Shown here piece after piece: positions 54,650 through 64,000 of a stretch of 64,000 bases of DNA. Under the pieces are notes generated by a model. It was not told the DNA's origin, searched no databases, and saw only the letters and a list, made by a program, of their open reading frames with translations. Positions within the stretch are counted from its first letter, which is position 1. Each line of letters starts with the position of its first letter. The stretch spans positions 4,309,001 to 4,373,000 of the forward strand of contig WPIO01000009.1 in assembly GCA_009760855.2 (NCBI GenBank), in the 5' to 3' direction. The translations under genes were made by a program, and so were the position numbers. Source of the DNA: Cristatella mucedo. Its lineage: Eukaryota; Bryozoa; Phylactolaemata; Cristatellidae.

Positions 54650-55810
54650 GTCACCTGTGTAGTCCCTTAAGGGTCTGTACTCGGTCCCTTGCCGTTCTCC
54701 ATTTATACACAAACTCTGGGAAAAGTGATTAAGGCCCATGGAATAGGATATCACTTCTATGCTGACGATACACCGTTGTATTTGTCATTCAAACCGTCGG
54801 AATCTGCTGGCGCCAACTGAGAAACTGAATGCTTGCCTTGCCGATATTCGATCCTGGATGTCGGAAAACTTCCTGAAATTAAATGATGATAAAACCGAAC
54901 TGCTACTCATAGGACACCCTAAGCGTGTGGCTGGATTAAAAGGCTTGGCTCTTCTAATAGGTGATGCTATTGTGAGACCATCACCACGTGCTCGAATATT
55001 AGGTGTCGTTTTCGACAGCTGCCTCAATTTCAAAAGCTTCATTCAGAAGTCTGCTTCTACAGCTAGCCGTCACATTCGATCGCTATCAAAGATTAGGAGG
55101 TGTCGCCTAGTGGCTTGTAAAAAATTCAACTAGCTCCTTAGTTCTGTCTCGGCTTGATTATTGTATTTCACTTTTGGCTGGGCTGTTACAGAAAGCTATT
55201 AGGCCACTGCAGCGGACTATGAACATGGCTGCAAGGCTAGTCTTCAAGTCCCGGAGGTTTGACCACGTGTCTCCTTAGTTGAAAGAGCTAGGATGGTTGC
55301 CGGTTGAGAAAAGGATACAGAGCAAAGATCTTACGCTGACCCACAAGGCCCGCCACGGCTTGGCTCCTTCGTACTTAGCTGAACTGCTTCAACAGTTTCA
55401 GCCTGTTTGCGCCCTCAGGTTCTGTGTGGACAATAATTTAGCTGTCCCATTCCTCCGCTTAAAGACCGTTGGCGATAGAGGCTTTAGCTCTGCAGGTACT
55501 AGACTGTGGAACTTGCGTCCACAATTCTTACGCAACGACAACTACTCTCCTAGTGCCGACTATGGCACATCCTCTTCAGCAGTTCTGAGCTGCTACTTCC
55601 ATGCTACTCAGTACCTCGGCTGCTCTCCTGGCTCTGCTATGCTTCCCACTTTTGTCTTTGTTGCGTGAGACGAAGTCTGTCGGGTACCGAATGCGTACCG
55701 AAAGCCGCTTAGGCTGTGAGTGCGCGATATGAAACTCTCCTGCGTAACACCCACATGGTCTTTATGACTTTGTAGAGTTACAGACGGAGATACATTACAT
55801 TGCATTGTAA
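54650..55810 (+). mobile_element. LINE-B, longest copy
   Basis: Begins near a decayed PQGS-like block, then a YADD-like region (FYADDT in shifted frames near 54755). It is open at 54759-55133 with WMSENFLKLNDDKTELLLIG and ARILGVVFDSCLNF. After a frameshift comes the C-terminal block with LGWLPVEKRIQSKDLTLTHK and FLRLKTVGDRGFSSAGTRLW. The tail ACACCCACATGGTCTTTATG and GAGTTACAGACGGAGATACA ends at about 55805. CR1/L2-type; inactive. Confidence 0.85.
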
Positions 55811-56655
55811 ATTGTTCATGTATTTTCACCTGTTTCTTAAGCTACACTACTTCCATGAACCGATCAATATCTACGAGATACTTTGATCAAGTGCACTGAA
55901 GCATGGTGCCAATTTATGGAAAAACATTTCGCCTTTGTTCTGTGGCCTTTGCTACCTTTTCAGCCGGCGGCAGGAACGAGTTCTAGTGAGTGATTTAGAG
56001 CAGATGCATTGAATACCAAATACTATCGTTTACTTATTAAGAACGAAGTCAAGACAGTAGATCACTAGAAGCTTTACAAATATAGCAGCACCGACGCAGC
56101 CGATAACCTGGGCATTCCGAAGCCCGTGCGTTCAATCGCGGATTGCATAGCTTATAACTAGCATCCAATAAGGGACGGTGTGGCTCACAGTAATCAGCCA
56201 ATCTGGGATGGAATTGCTTCCAGCCTACATGCAATCGATCGTACTTCTTCTTCCTCATCGGCAATTTGCCAGACCTAAATTTAGTTGCCCGAGCAAGTGA
56301 AGACAGAAAAACTCTTTGAAGAGAAGTCTCGATTGCATCGTCTTACGTTAGCAGCACGTTTGCCGACGACCTCAGTCGGTAAAAGGCTGCATGTTATCCA
56401 CGAGCTAAACCAAGGTGACGCAACTAGGGCCAGCTCTACAGTTTCTCAAGTCTGCTTGAGAAAATTGTTAAAGCCTTAAGGCTAGCGAAAACTTTGCATT
56501 CGCTAACTGCACTACACCTGAGCTGTCGCGAGCTCCGAGTAAGAGTACCAACAAGTAGGTAGGCATCGAAAGGCTATCGTCCATGCAGATATGCTGGCGA
56601 TGCACGAACATCTCATCACGGCGTGACCGGTGATTTTCTCTTATAAGCTGTAGTG
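55811..56655. other. Unassigned sequence
   Basis: No repeat or gene recognised between the LINE-B tail and the left LTR at 56656. Confidence 0.35.
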
Positions 56656-57007
56656 TGAATTATCGTCGCGAGCGGCAGAGAACGCTAGCCGACGAGCCAC
56701 ACCACCAGTTTATTTCACCTACACACGGAGCAAGGCGAAGCACGACTATGCACGGCCCCTTTCCCCAACCGACCCCTCCTTCCCACCCTTGACTGCCCTT
56801 CCTCCGTCAGGGTTTCGTCCTCGCCCACTCCCTGCCAACCCCGACTCATTCCGTGAGTTGGCGGGAGGACAAAGCCGGCCTGTGGAAACACCACAGCCGT
56901 CAGACCGCCATTGGCCGCCGGCCTGTCCCTGGACCACAGCCACCAGCTGTCAGACCCTGGGATGGCTCCGGGCACTACCGGTCTGCCTGCATACAGCTGA
57001 ACTACAC
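56656..57007 (-). repeat. 3' LTR of the gag-only element
   Basis: Shares long runs with 58329-58678 (for example CGAGCGGCAGAGAACGCT and CTTGACTGCCCTTCCTCCGT), differing by scattered substitutions. Adjacent polypurine tract at 57008-57022. Confidence 0.7.
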
Positions 57008-57142
57008 GCCCCCTTAACCTTAAGGTCACAAGTTCCCAACATCTGCAAAAATGGCTGCAACGTATAGGGCAGCAACGAACGAGCCTATCTACAAACGATA
57101 AAAACTAGCCACTGCACATCCGCGGCATACCGGCTAAAATAA

Positions 57143-57305
57143 GAATAAATCCTCGCTGATTAAACAGCCTCTTTTTGTATAGCGACAGAAGAGCCTTTAT
57201 GGCTATCACCACCGCTTGCATTGGCGATATAGAATCGCCCACCGCAGGAATCGAACCCACGACCTCAGGACCGACGTCGTGAAAGCAACCGCCTTGCCTA
57301 GTGTG
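57143..57305 (-). mobile_element. SINE-B inside the LTR element
   Basis: Reversed body (CTCTTTTTGTATAGCGACAG, AGAGCCTTTATGGCTATCAC), B box GGAATCGAACCC and arm ACCTCAGGACCGACGTCGTG, with the head to about 57305. It lies just inside the 3' LTR, so it inserted after the retrotransposon. Confidence 0.8.
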
Positions 57306-57334
57306 CCATCATCATCAATAGCTGACCCCACTGG

Positions 57335-58288
57335 CTACCTTATGGCTGCTCGGAGGAGGCAGGCGACCGCACGGCCTGTGGAAACAAGCCGGTTGCGTTT
57401 GACATCTGCGTTCGTGCGTCGTGGGGCCACATATTCCCCCGCCGCTGGCGTCTCGTCGGGCCGCACAGCCTCGAAGCTCAACGGTGCATCCCACACCCCC
57501 ATCACTTCGCAAGCCGCCACCGCGTCTCCGGGCGTCGTCGCCGAGTTTCCGGGCGTCGCCGCCGAGTCTCCGGTCGCCGCCGAGTCTCCGGTCGCCGCCG
57601 AGTCTCCGGTTGCCGCCGAGTCTCCGGTCGCCGCCGAGTCTCCGGCCGCCGCCTCGATTGCGGGCGCGGCCACCGCGTCTTCGGGCGCCGCCGCAGCCGC
57701 GTCTTCGATCTGCGCCTCGTCTTCTACCTGTGCTGCATCGAAGCCCTCTTGCGTCGCCGATGAGCCTCCGACCTGCTCCGCATCTCCGACTTGCTCCGAA
57801 TCATAACCCACCGATTCGTTGCATGCCAGCGTCACCTCCACGGCTTTTGCTACCTCGCAGGCCGTTGCCTCGTTGCATACCACCTGCGCCTGGCAAACCG
57901 ACACAGCCTGGATCACTGTCACCGCGTTCCACACGGCATCCTGCTAAGCCGTTGTCGCCCGGCACACCGTCGGCGATTGCTGATATTGCTTCTGGTCCCT
58001 TCTGTTGCCGCCCTCTCTCCGACAAGCGTTTGCTAACTCAGCGCTCAGCAATCACGCTTTACCTACAGGGCTAGCCAGCGCTGTTACCAGAGCCTCGCGA
58101 AGCAGACGGTAGTCATCCTTGATTGCCTTCGGCATGAAAGAGTACACGTAGAAGGCGCTGCCTTCGAGGAAGAGAGGCAGGTACTTGTGCCAGACTGTCG
58201 AATTGACACCGCACAGCTCGAGCCTCCGCTCCAAGTCAAGCAGCCAAGTTGAGAAGTCATCACCGACTTGAAAATGCTCAAGCAACAT
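57335..58288 (-). pseudogene. Gag-like gene with alanine-rich C-terminal repeats
   Basis: The - strand ATG at 58286-58288 starts a frame with FQVGDDFSTWLLDLERRLEL, WHKYLPLFLEGSAFYVYSF and KDDYRLLREALV, which reads like the capsid (Gag) helical domain of Gypsy-type retrotransposons. It stops near 58052. A second frame (57934-57335) is E/A/V-rich and includes five to six copies of the motif SAATGD. A frameshift separates the two. No zinc knuckle is visible. About 80 codons of the capsid domain are clear; the rest is of unknown role. Confidence 0.55.
57560..57650. repeat. 18-bp tandem repeat in the Gag-like C-terminus
   Basis: TCTCCGGTCGCCGCCGAG is repeated about five times with single-base changes, producing open frames on both strands. 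Confidence 0.85.
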
Positions 58289-58328
58289 TGCTGTAGGCCG
58301 CCGTCGCCGCCGGAAATAGCTTGTACCC

Positions 58329-58678
58329 TGAATTATCGTCGCGAGCGGCAGAGAACGCTTGCCAACGAGCAACACCACCAGTTTATTTCCCCTGCACGCG
58401 GAGCAAGGCGAAGCACGACTCAGCACGGCCCCATTTCCCAACCAACCCCTCCTTCCCGCCCTTGACTGCCCTTCCTCCGTCCGGGTTCCGTCCTCGCCCA
58501 CTCCCTGCCAACCACGACTCATTCCATGTGTTTGCGGGAGGACAAGCCGGATTGTGGAAACACCACAGCCGTCAAACCGCAGCTGGCCGCCGGCCGGTCC
58601 CTGGACCACAGCCACAAGCTGTCACATCCTGGGGTGGCTCCGGGCACTACTGATCTGCCTGCATACGACTGAACTACG
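58329..58678 (-). repeat. 5' LTR of the gag-only element
   Basis: Direct repeat of 56656-57007. On the - strand the internal region begins at 58328 with GGGTACAAGC, which is not a clear TGG-type primer-binding site. Confidence 0.7.
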
Positions 58679-60105
58679 TAAGCAACGAGCCGAGCTGCAA
58701 AATTAAGTTGAGCTGAATCCAAACCGACGAAAGCTTTGTGGACAAGATGGAAGATTATTAGTCACTTTCTTGGCCAGACGGCGGTGTTGGTTAACATCTC
58801 TTTCGCTTGGTTTTAGCAATTTAGTTGTGGTCTTGAGAAAATTTATATCTAAATAAGTGTCACAGCTTTCCTAGACACGGATACAAAGTTCGCCTTCTGC
58901 CCGATGAGCTCAGTCGTTCGAAGCGCTATACCCACTCCAATGCATCGATTATGCACCCTATTGGCATGTGCTAAATGCAAAGCTGAGCAATCTAAATTTT
59001 TTAATGCTACCTATGCAACAATTGATTATGTCTAAATATGGAATTTACCGTGCGTTGGCGTGATGGATTTTTTTCTGCAGGCTAACCCTTCCGCTGGCGG
59101 TTAGGCCGACGCCATCTTGCTTGACTTGCCACAGCGAGCATTGTAGGTGTCAAACATCCGTCTCTTTGTGCCTGTATAGTTGCATCCGAATCGACTTGGG
59201 CTTGCAAGTACACAATCGCAAGAGGTACCAGAAGCGAGTTAGAGAACTAGAGAACCAACTTCGGTAATACGCAGTTTTCTAATTTATGTTGTACTGGTAG
59301 ACTCGTCTGCTGACAAACGTTCCGTGAGTTACGTAAGTTTTGCCCACTCTCTCGCTCGCTCACTCGCTCGCTCGTTGCCTCAGATGGCTAGTCTCTCCTC
59401 ACTTTGTGTGAGTTGACTGCAGCAGGCGGCCGGCCATCCGGCCCATGTCAGAGCAACGCTCCTGAGAATCGTTTTTTGTGCAGGAAATTACCCGATCGGT
59501 GAACTCTTCAGGACTCCAAAGCACAGGTTAGTGTCTCCGCCTTTCTCTTTTATTAAAGGGATATTACTGTTGTATCTGTCTGCCTCGCTAAGGCGAGCAG
59601 AGTTTGATTGGAATCTTTAAGGCAGGCTCGCTTTTACCCTGCTCGGCTTTGTGATGCCGTAAAGCTGCAAAATAAAATAAAAGAATAAGGAGCTGGTTGA
59701 TGAAGGCGCTGGCAGAACCGAGACCGGTATAGCACAGCCGCGCGGCTGCCATGGGTGCAACGTTAACAGCATGCATTACTGAGATATGAGCGTCCTCTGT
59801 TTTGCTAACTTCTTTCGTACAGCTGATCTTCATTGTTTCGTGTGTCATCGAACGACTGCACCGTTTCTCACACCCTGCGTATATGCTTTCAAAACCAGAT
59901 GTATCATCTGTGCTCAGAGCCTAAGTTCATAACCAGCCTACGTAGTGGCAATAGGAAACAGTCAAGTCGGCTCATTTGTTGTCTGCCCGGTGAATTTCTG
60001 CTTAGTCCTTCTCGATTTTAATGATATTCACGTTATTGGCTGTATACTGGGTCTCACGATCGCAAAGCCGTTTTGCCTTGTGACATTGTCAGGTGGCTAA
60101 TTACA
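58679..60105. other. Unassigned; CG/TCGC-rich patch and a candidate micro-exon
   Basis: A TCGCTCACTCGCTCGCTCG patch lies near 59350-59375. No repeat family is recognised. The only gene-like item is the candidate exon at 59484-59526. Confidence 0.3.
59484..59526 (+). other. Candidate 43-nt internal exon
   Basis: The segment is bounded by TTTTTTGTGCAG and GTTAGT and is open in one frame (NYPIGELFRTPKH). The splice sites are good, but there is no phase-matched partner that I can prove. It could belong to an upstream part of the zinc-finger gene, or be chance. Confidence 0.25.
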
Positions 60106-60109
60106 GCCT

Positions 60110-60440
60110 TGGCACAGAAGCTTTAGCTCTGCAGGTCCTAGACTGTGGAACTCGCTTCCACAATTCTGATGCAACGACATCTACTCTCCAACTGCCGACT
60201 ATGGCACATCTTTTTCAGCGGTCCTGAACTGCTACTTCTATGCTACTCACTACCTCAACTGCTCTCCTAACTCTGCTATGCTTCCCACTTTCTCTTTGTT
60301 GCGTGAGACGAAGTCTGTTGGCTACCGAATGCGTACCGAAAGCCACTTAGGCTGTGAGTGCGCTATACAAAACTCTCCTGCGTAACGCCCACATGGTCTT
60401 TATGACTTTGTGGAGTTACTGACGGAGATACATTAGTGCT
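60110..60440 (+). mobile_element. LINE-B 3' end
   Basis: Starts GAAGCTTTAGCTCTGCAGGT (SFSSAGPRLWNS-like) and runs through the same C-terminal sequence as 50360-50720 to the tail GAGTTACTGACGGAGATACA. Nearly identical to the 50-kb copy but without its 40-bp duplication. Confidence 0.85.
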
Positions 60441-60934
60441 TAATGTTGATGACTGTTCTTGTTCTGGTGAATGGGTGTGTGTGCAACGAGTATGCCCTGA
60501 CAGTGCCCACAGCTTTAAAATCGTATAAGGCGTTGGATATGTGCTTTTGATGGTGGTCTCTTCGATCTGGAGCTAGGCTGTCTAAATACCGCGATGCTCT
60601 CATAGATGCAGGGTAACTTCAGAGAACTTACGACGATCTAGCAAATGGCTAAATCTTGTAGCTGTCCTTAATCTACTGCTGCCGCAAAGCGTGACCTGCT
60701 ACATATAGTAATCTGCCATTGTGCCAGGGTGCTTGTTAGTTAATGATGCTGCACGTGTCCCTTTAGCTTCAATGACCATGCGATCGGCTTGCTGAAACCA
60801 CTTGCAGTGTGTGTTTTGTTTAGATAAATATGCCGGTTGCTGACGCACTGTTATTCACGAATTACTGAGGTCCTCGAACGGCAGTGCTCGCACAGCAGCA
60901 GCAGTATGCTTCGGCAAGCTTCTCACGTAATGAT

Positions 60935-61395
60935 AATAATACCAAAACACTAGATGAAGCACCCTTAGAGAACTCAATCTTTTTCTAGATGATTTACACT
61001 TGCTTCCAAGGTAAAGCGTTCAAATGGTGAGGAGCATTGTTCTCTATAAGTAACATGAATAACATGGTTAGGTGTGACATGCACAGGGTCACCAAGCAAG
61101 TGTGGTTACCGGCAGCATGCTCAGTGTCAGCATGCATAAGCACATGATGGACCAATCATAGGGACCCACTATATGCAATCATAAATGGTTTTGATTTTTA
61201 TTTCTTTTCAAATGGTCAAATCAGGGAATGTCGCGACACAAGTCGGGAGTGAGTTCCATGCTTTAGGAGCATACGAAGTAAATGCACGGCCTGCATGGAC
61301 TGGCAGCAGTGCAGGTCGATGAGAAGTGATGCGATGCATCAACTTCGATGCTCACGACAGACAATCCTAGCTGCAGAGTTTTGCACCAGCTGTAA
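60935..61395 (-). mobile_element. LINE-A, diverged 3' fragment
   Basis: Reversed tail (AACACTAGATGAAGCACCCT), 3' UTR and part of the C-terminal ORF, with an internal deletion near 61290. It ends TTGCACCAGCTGTAAACGC, next to the tail of the following copy. Confidence 0.75.
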
Positions 61396-61404
61396 ACGCA
61401 TGAT

Positions 61405-62175
61405 AATAATAATTATATTAATGCACTTGCTAAAGCGCCCTCTGAGAACTTAATCTCTCTAGGCGCTTTATATTTGCTGCAAAGGGAAATGCAATTGAAT
61501 GGTGAGTAAAATCATGCTTGATAAACAAACAAAATGAATAACATAGTTAGGGGTGACATGGGGTCGCAGGTCGGGAAGGAGTTCCACGCTTGGGAGCATA
61601 CGAACTAAATGCACGGTATCCAATGAATTTGAGGTTTAGTTCGAGGTATTTGTAGACTGTTGGATTCCGAAAAGCAGGTGGTACGATGCTTGGCCTGATG
61701 GGGGAGCATATCTGAGAGATTGGCTGGAGCCAAGGAATGAAGTGACCTAAAAGTGAGCGATAAAACCTCAAGTCAATCCGTTGCTTGACTGGTAGCCAGT
61801 GCAGGTCGGCGAGAAGTGGAGTAATGGGGCAACTGCCACGCTCACAACAGACAAGCCTAGCTGCGAAGTTTTGCACCAGCTGCAATCGCCTGATTGCACA
61901 TGCCGGTAGGCCAGCCAGCAGTGCGTTGCAGATGCCGGTAGGCCAGCAAGCAGTGAGTTACAGTGGTCAAGACAGGATAAAAAATAATAAAATAAAGAAA
62001 AATAATTCATTTATATAGCGCCCATGAGAACTTAATCTCTATTCAGGCACTGCACATATGCCTCGGGGCTCGAGCCCACGACCTTGGTTGGGGCGAGCGC
62101 CTTAACCACTAAGATGTCACAAACGCATGGACCAACTTAGATGTGGTATCTGCCTAAACAAGCCCGAATTTTAGA
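61405..62175 (-). mobile_element. LINE-A, interrupted by SINE-A
   Basis: Reversed tail with AATAATAATTATATTAATGC, 3' UTR (partly deleted near 61560) and C-terminal ORF, then the block upstream of it. A 32-base segment is tandemly duplicated near 61900-61965. The SINE-A at 61990-62113 separates the last part (ATGTCACAAACGCATGGACC...), so the LINE is older than that SINE. Confidence 0.8.
61990..62113 (-). mobile_element. SINE-A nested in LINE-A
   Basis: Reversed AT-rich tail, TATATAGCGCCCATGAGAAC, CTCGGGGCTCGAGCCCACGA (B box) and GGCGAGCGCCTTAACCACTA (A-box region). The head is slightly shortened. LINE-A sequence resumes at GATGTCAC. Confidence 0.8.
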
Positions 62176-62838
62176 GATAATATCATACATTGTATATGTT
62201 ACTTGAGCTTACTCACATGAGCACACACAAGTGCAGACATAGACTCCTGGACACGTAGCTGCACTGCATTCCTAACAAGAGCAGACAGCCTCAGTCACAG
62301 AGTGGTAAATATGTCGCCTGGAGCTCTACACTCTTTGTATTCTCGTATTGATCCCGGAGATTTCTTAAGAAGAGCGGAAATATGGGAACGGATGGATGTA
62401 CGACGACGAACGGCGTCACGATAACGCTGATTCATTTTAGCCTGAGGCATTCATTTGACGAAGCAAATTGGTGCAGTAAGGCCATTCTATAGGTTAAGAA
62501 ATGTCGGCTAAGAGCATGACTGGTGTGCCTTAAATGTTTAATTAATATATTAGGAGAATTATTATAATATTAAATGACTTTGCGCCTTAATCCATTCAGG
62601 CTTCTAGAACCCGGTCGTCAATGCAGGTACCGTTGTACTAGGACAGTCTCGCCTTACCAGTATCTCAATGCTGCTGTCCCGCTAGCTCGCTTGCACTCCT
62701 CGTGCGTCTTGTGTTCGTTCGACGATATTCAGGGTGAGTCCAAAGTTTCGTCAAATGCAACGTACTGCATCTGCATCACGTTTTGTCTGTACGCCTGCAA
62801 TCTGAAATGTACACCACAAGATCCAGGCCGTAATCGTG

Positions 62839-63810
62839 ATGGCGCTTGCATTTGCCATGGTCCGAACACGATCGGAGGCGTTGCCACCCGTGACAGCCAT
62901 CTTTGTGTCGAGCGCATCAGACGACGTTGCGATGCTTGCTACAGGTGCGATGCAGCGTTCCGGGCTCATGCCACCACCGCCCGGCTGGCCTTCATCCAGT
63001 GGCCACACGATCGAAAAGGCGCTGAGCTGCACCGAGTGTCACTTGCCGTTCGAAGATCAGCCGAGCCTGGCGGCTCATTTCAACAAGCCCGCCAGCAATG
63101 GAGCACCAAGTCCTGTTTGTAGCATCACCTCGTGCCTCCACGAAATGCTCTCTCCCTGCGCACTTAGTGCGCATGCACGAATGCACTCCGGAAAACGACC
63201 CTTCGTCTGTCCCGAGTGCGCGACCACCATACCCGGAGAACACGACGTGTTCATGAAGCACGTGTTCTTCAAGTGCCTCCACCGCAGCCACGTGCTTGCA
63301 TACCCGTGCGATGTGTGCTCGGACGTTTTCGACACAGCACAGGAGCTGAAGCAGCACTGGCTGACCTGGTCGATGCACCTGCTCAGGGTTAACTACGGCT
63401 GCACGTTCTCGTGCTCAGGCTGCTCACTCACGTTCAGGTCGCCTGAGCTGCTTGAGGCACACAAGTCACAAGTAGGCAGCTTGCCATCGTGCCGTGCTGC
63501 AGCAGCGATCTGCAAGTACGTGTGCAATGCCTGCCTGAGAGCATTCGACACGTTCGATCAGCTGGCGATGCACAACAGCTTCAAGCACGGTCTCGACCTG
63601 AGTCTCGTGAGACCGGCACAAGCTTCGTTAGTTTATCGTTGCCGGCTGTGCTCAACCTCAGCCGAAGTGGCCAACTGTCCGAGGAAGTTCAAGTTTATAC
63701 ACGAGTACGACATTCACTTGCAGCTGCAGCACGGTCGAGATGTCGTCTATCATATGTGCAACGTGTGCGGACGCGATTTCCCGACCCCCGAGCTGCTGGA
63801 GAGCCATCTC
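62839..63810 (+). CDS. Host gene 2: multi-C2H2 zinc-finger protein, exon(s)
   Basis: The first ATG in the frame is at 62839. A stop lies upstream at 62803, but an acceptor-like AG (ATCCAG before 62827) means translation could also enter from an upstream exon. The 324-codon segment has finger-type Cys/His sets at about C64/C67/H80, C124/C127, C157/C160/H173, C192/C195/H208, C229/C232/H245/H250, C268/C271/H293/H298 and C307/C310/H323. An HSGKRPFVCPEC linker precedes the second clear one. The GKRPFVCPEC finger followed by an atypical C-x-H end and then YPCDVC recalls the ZNF592/ZNF687/ZNF532 group, but this is only a resemblance. A strong donor, GTAAGT, follows at 63811. Predicted nuclear DNA/chromatin-binding protein. 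Confidence 0.7.
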
Positions 63811-63894
63811 GTAAGTGACGGGCATCTGGCATGTCATTTTACGTCCTTATTGCTCAATTTATGTGACTCTTCAGTCGTTTTCTCTTGCACGCAG

Positions 63895-63975
63895 ATTGCC
63901 TTGCTACGTCAACATTTAAGTGTGGCATGCTCCACTCCAACGCTTTTAGCTTTCCATGAGTGTGCTATGGTATAG
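63895..63975 (+). CDS. Host gene 2: possible next exon after an 84-nt intron
   Basis: TTTTCTCTTGCACGCAG precedes 63895, with a pyrimidine tract as expected. The exon would be phase 0 and read IALLRQHLSVACSTPTLLAF to a TAG at 63973-63975. The intron (63811-63894) is 84 nt, a multiple of three, with no in-frame stop, so retained transcripts would also be coding. It adds no obvious zinc finger. Another acceptor beyond the window is also possible. Confidence 0.4.
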   Translation: MALLRQHLSVACSTPTLLAFHECAMV

Positions 63976-64000
63976 GACGCTTTTCAACGTCTATACCTCT

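Larger units (their letters stand above)
56656..58678 (-). mobile_element. Gag-only LTR retrotransposon (non-autonomous)
   Basis: Two direct repeats of about 350 bp (56656-57007 and 58329-58678) flank 1.3 kb. Read on the - strand each LTR ends in ATAATTCA. The left copy is preceded on that strand by the purine-rich tract AAGGTTAAGGGGGCG, in the right place for second-strand priming, and begins TGTAGTTCAG. The interior holds a Gag-like frame and an alanine-rich repeat region but no protease, reverse transcriptase or integrase. A SINE-B sits inside. No matching target-site duplication is obvious. Confidence 0.65.
60640..62560. repeat. Duplicated segment, copy 2, interrupted by LINE-A
   Basis: Blocks near 60670-60930 and 62210-62560 match 32100-32380 and 32395-32890 in order and orientation. 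The gap between the blocks is filled by the LINE-A pieces 60935-62175, which are absent from copy 1. Confidence 0.55.

Noticed and set aside
57421..58074. 217-codon serine/proline/arginine-rich gene on the + strand
   Set aside because: Antisense to the Gag-like region and driven by the 18-bp tandem repeat and high GC content.
62836..62838. GTG start for the zinc-finger gene
   Set aside because: Nuclear genes rarely start at GTG, and an ATG follows at once at 62839; an upstream exon is the more likely alternative.

Overview
The window is animal nuclear DNA, probably from an invertebrate. Introns with canonical splice sites interrupt the host genes, coding density is very low, and most of the sequence is interspersed repeats: two LINE families of the CR1/L2 type, two tRNA-derived SINE families, LTR pieces, a MULE fragment, long TA/CA microsatellites and minisatellites. 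I cannot name the phylum with confidence. Only two host genes can be supported. One is the last three exons (1766-9617) of a small coiled-coil protein gene on the + strand. The other is a multi-C2H2 zinc-finger gene on the + strand that starts near 62.84 kb and probably runs off the right end.

The most interesting content is a pair of decayed virus-like integrated elements related to Polintons/Mavericks (adintovirus-like). PLE-1 lies at about 12.2-24.5 kb. It carries an adenovirus-type cysteine protease on the - strand at 15.5-15.85 kb. On the + strand it carries a FtsK/HerA-type packaging ATPase (16.3-17.0 kb), several structural-type genes, a penton/minor-capsid-like gene (19.5-20.6 kb), a coiled-coil protein (21.1-21.6 kb), a major-capsid-like gene (21.75-23.2 kb) and a further conserved orphan (23.55-23.88 kb). 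PLE-2 lies at about 34.4-42.35 kb in the opposite orientation. It repeats the penton-like, coiled-coil, major-capsid and orphan genes in the same relative order, and adds a phage-tail-fibre-like repeat protein, a retroviral-type integrase, and a zinc-binding (RING/TRAF-like) gene diverging from the integrase. The two copies share recognisable protein motifs but differ strongly, so they look like two separate lineages rather than a recent duplication. Both are riddled with stops, frameshifts and LINE/SINE insertions. I recognise no protein-primed DNA polymerase in either.

Layout: 0-9.6 kb host gene 1 with LINE-filled introns; 9.6-12.2 kb unassigned; 12.2-24.5 kb PLE-1 with MULE, LINE-A and LINE-B insertions; 24.5-34.4 kb decayed LINEs, microsatellites, one copy of a duplicated segment and a coding-like minisatellite; 34.4-42.35 kb PLE-2; 42.5-45.7 kb microsatellite, SINE-B cluster and LINE-B tail; 45.8-51.3 kb a large inverted arrangement of a roughly 165-bp satellite; 51.4-56 kb SINE-A, LINE-A, an LTR with primer-binding site, and LINE-B; 56.65-58.68 kb a gag-only LTR retrotransposon; 58.7-62.6 kb LINE-B, LINE-A, nested SINE-A and the second copy of the duplicated segment; 62.8 kb to the end the zinc-finger gene.

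In the entries, LINE-A means the family whose 3' end reads like AAGCGCCTAGAAAGAGATTA and ends in ATT repeats. LINE-B means the family ending in GAGTTACAGACGGAGATACA. SINE-A and SINE-B are the two tRNA-headed families. All family assignments come from reading translations and motifs; no database search was possible.
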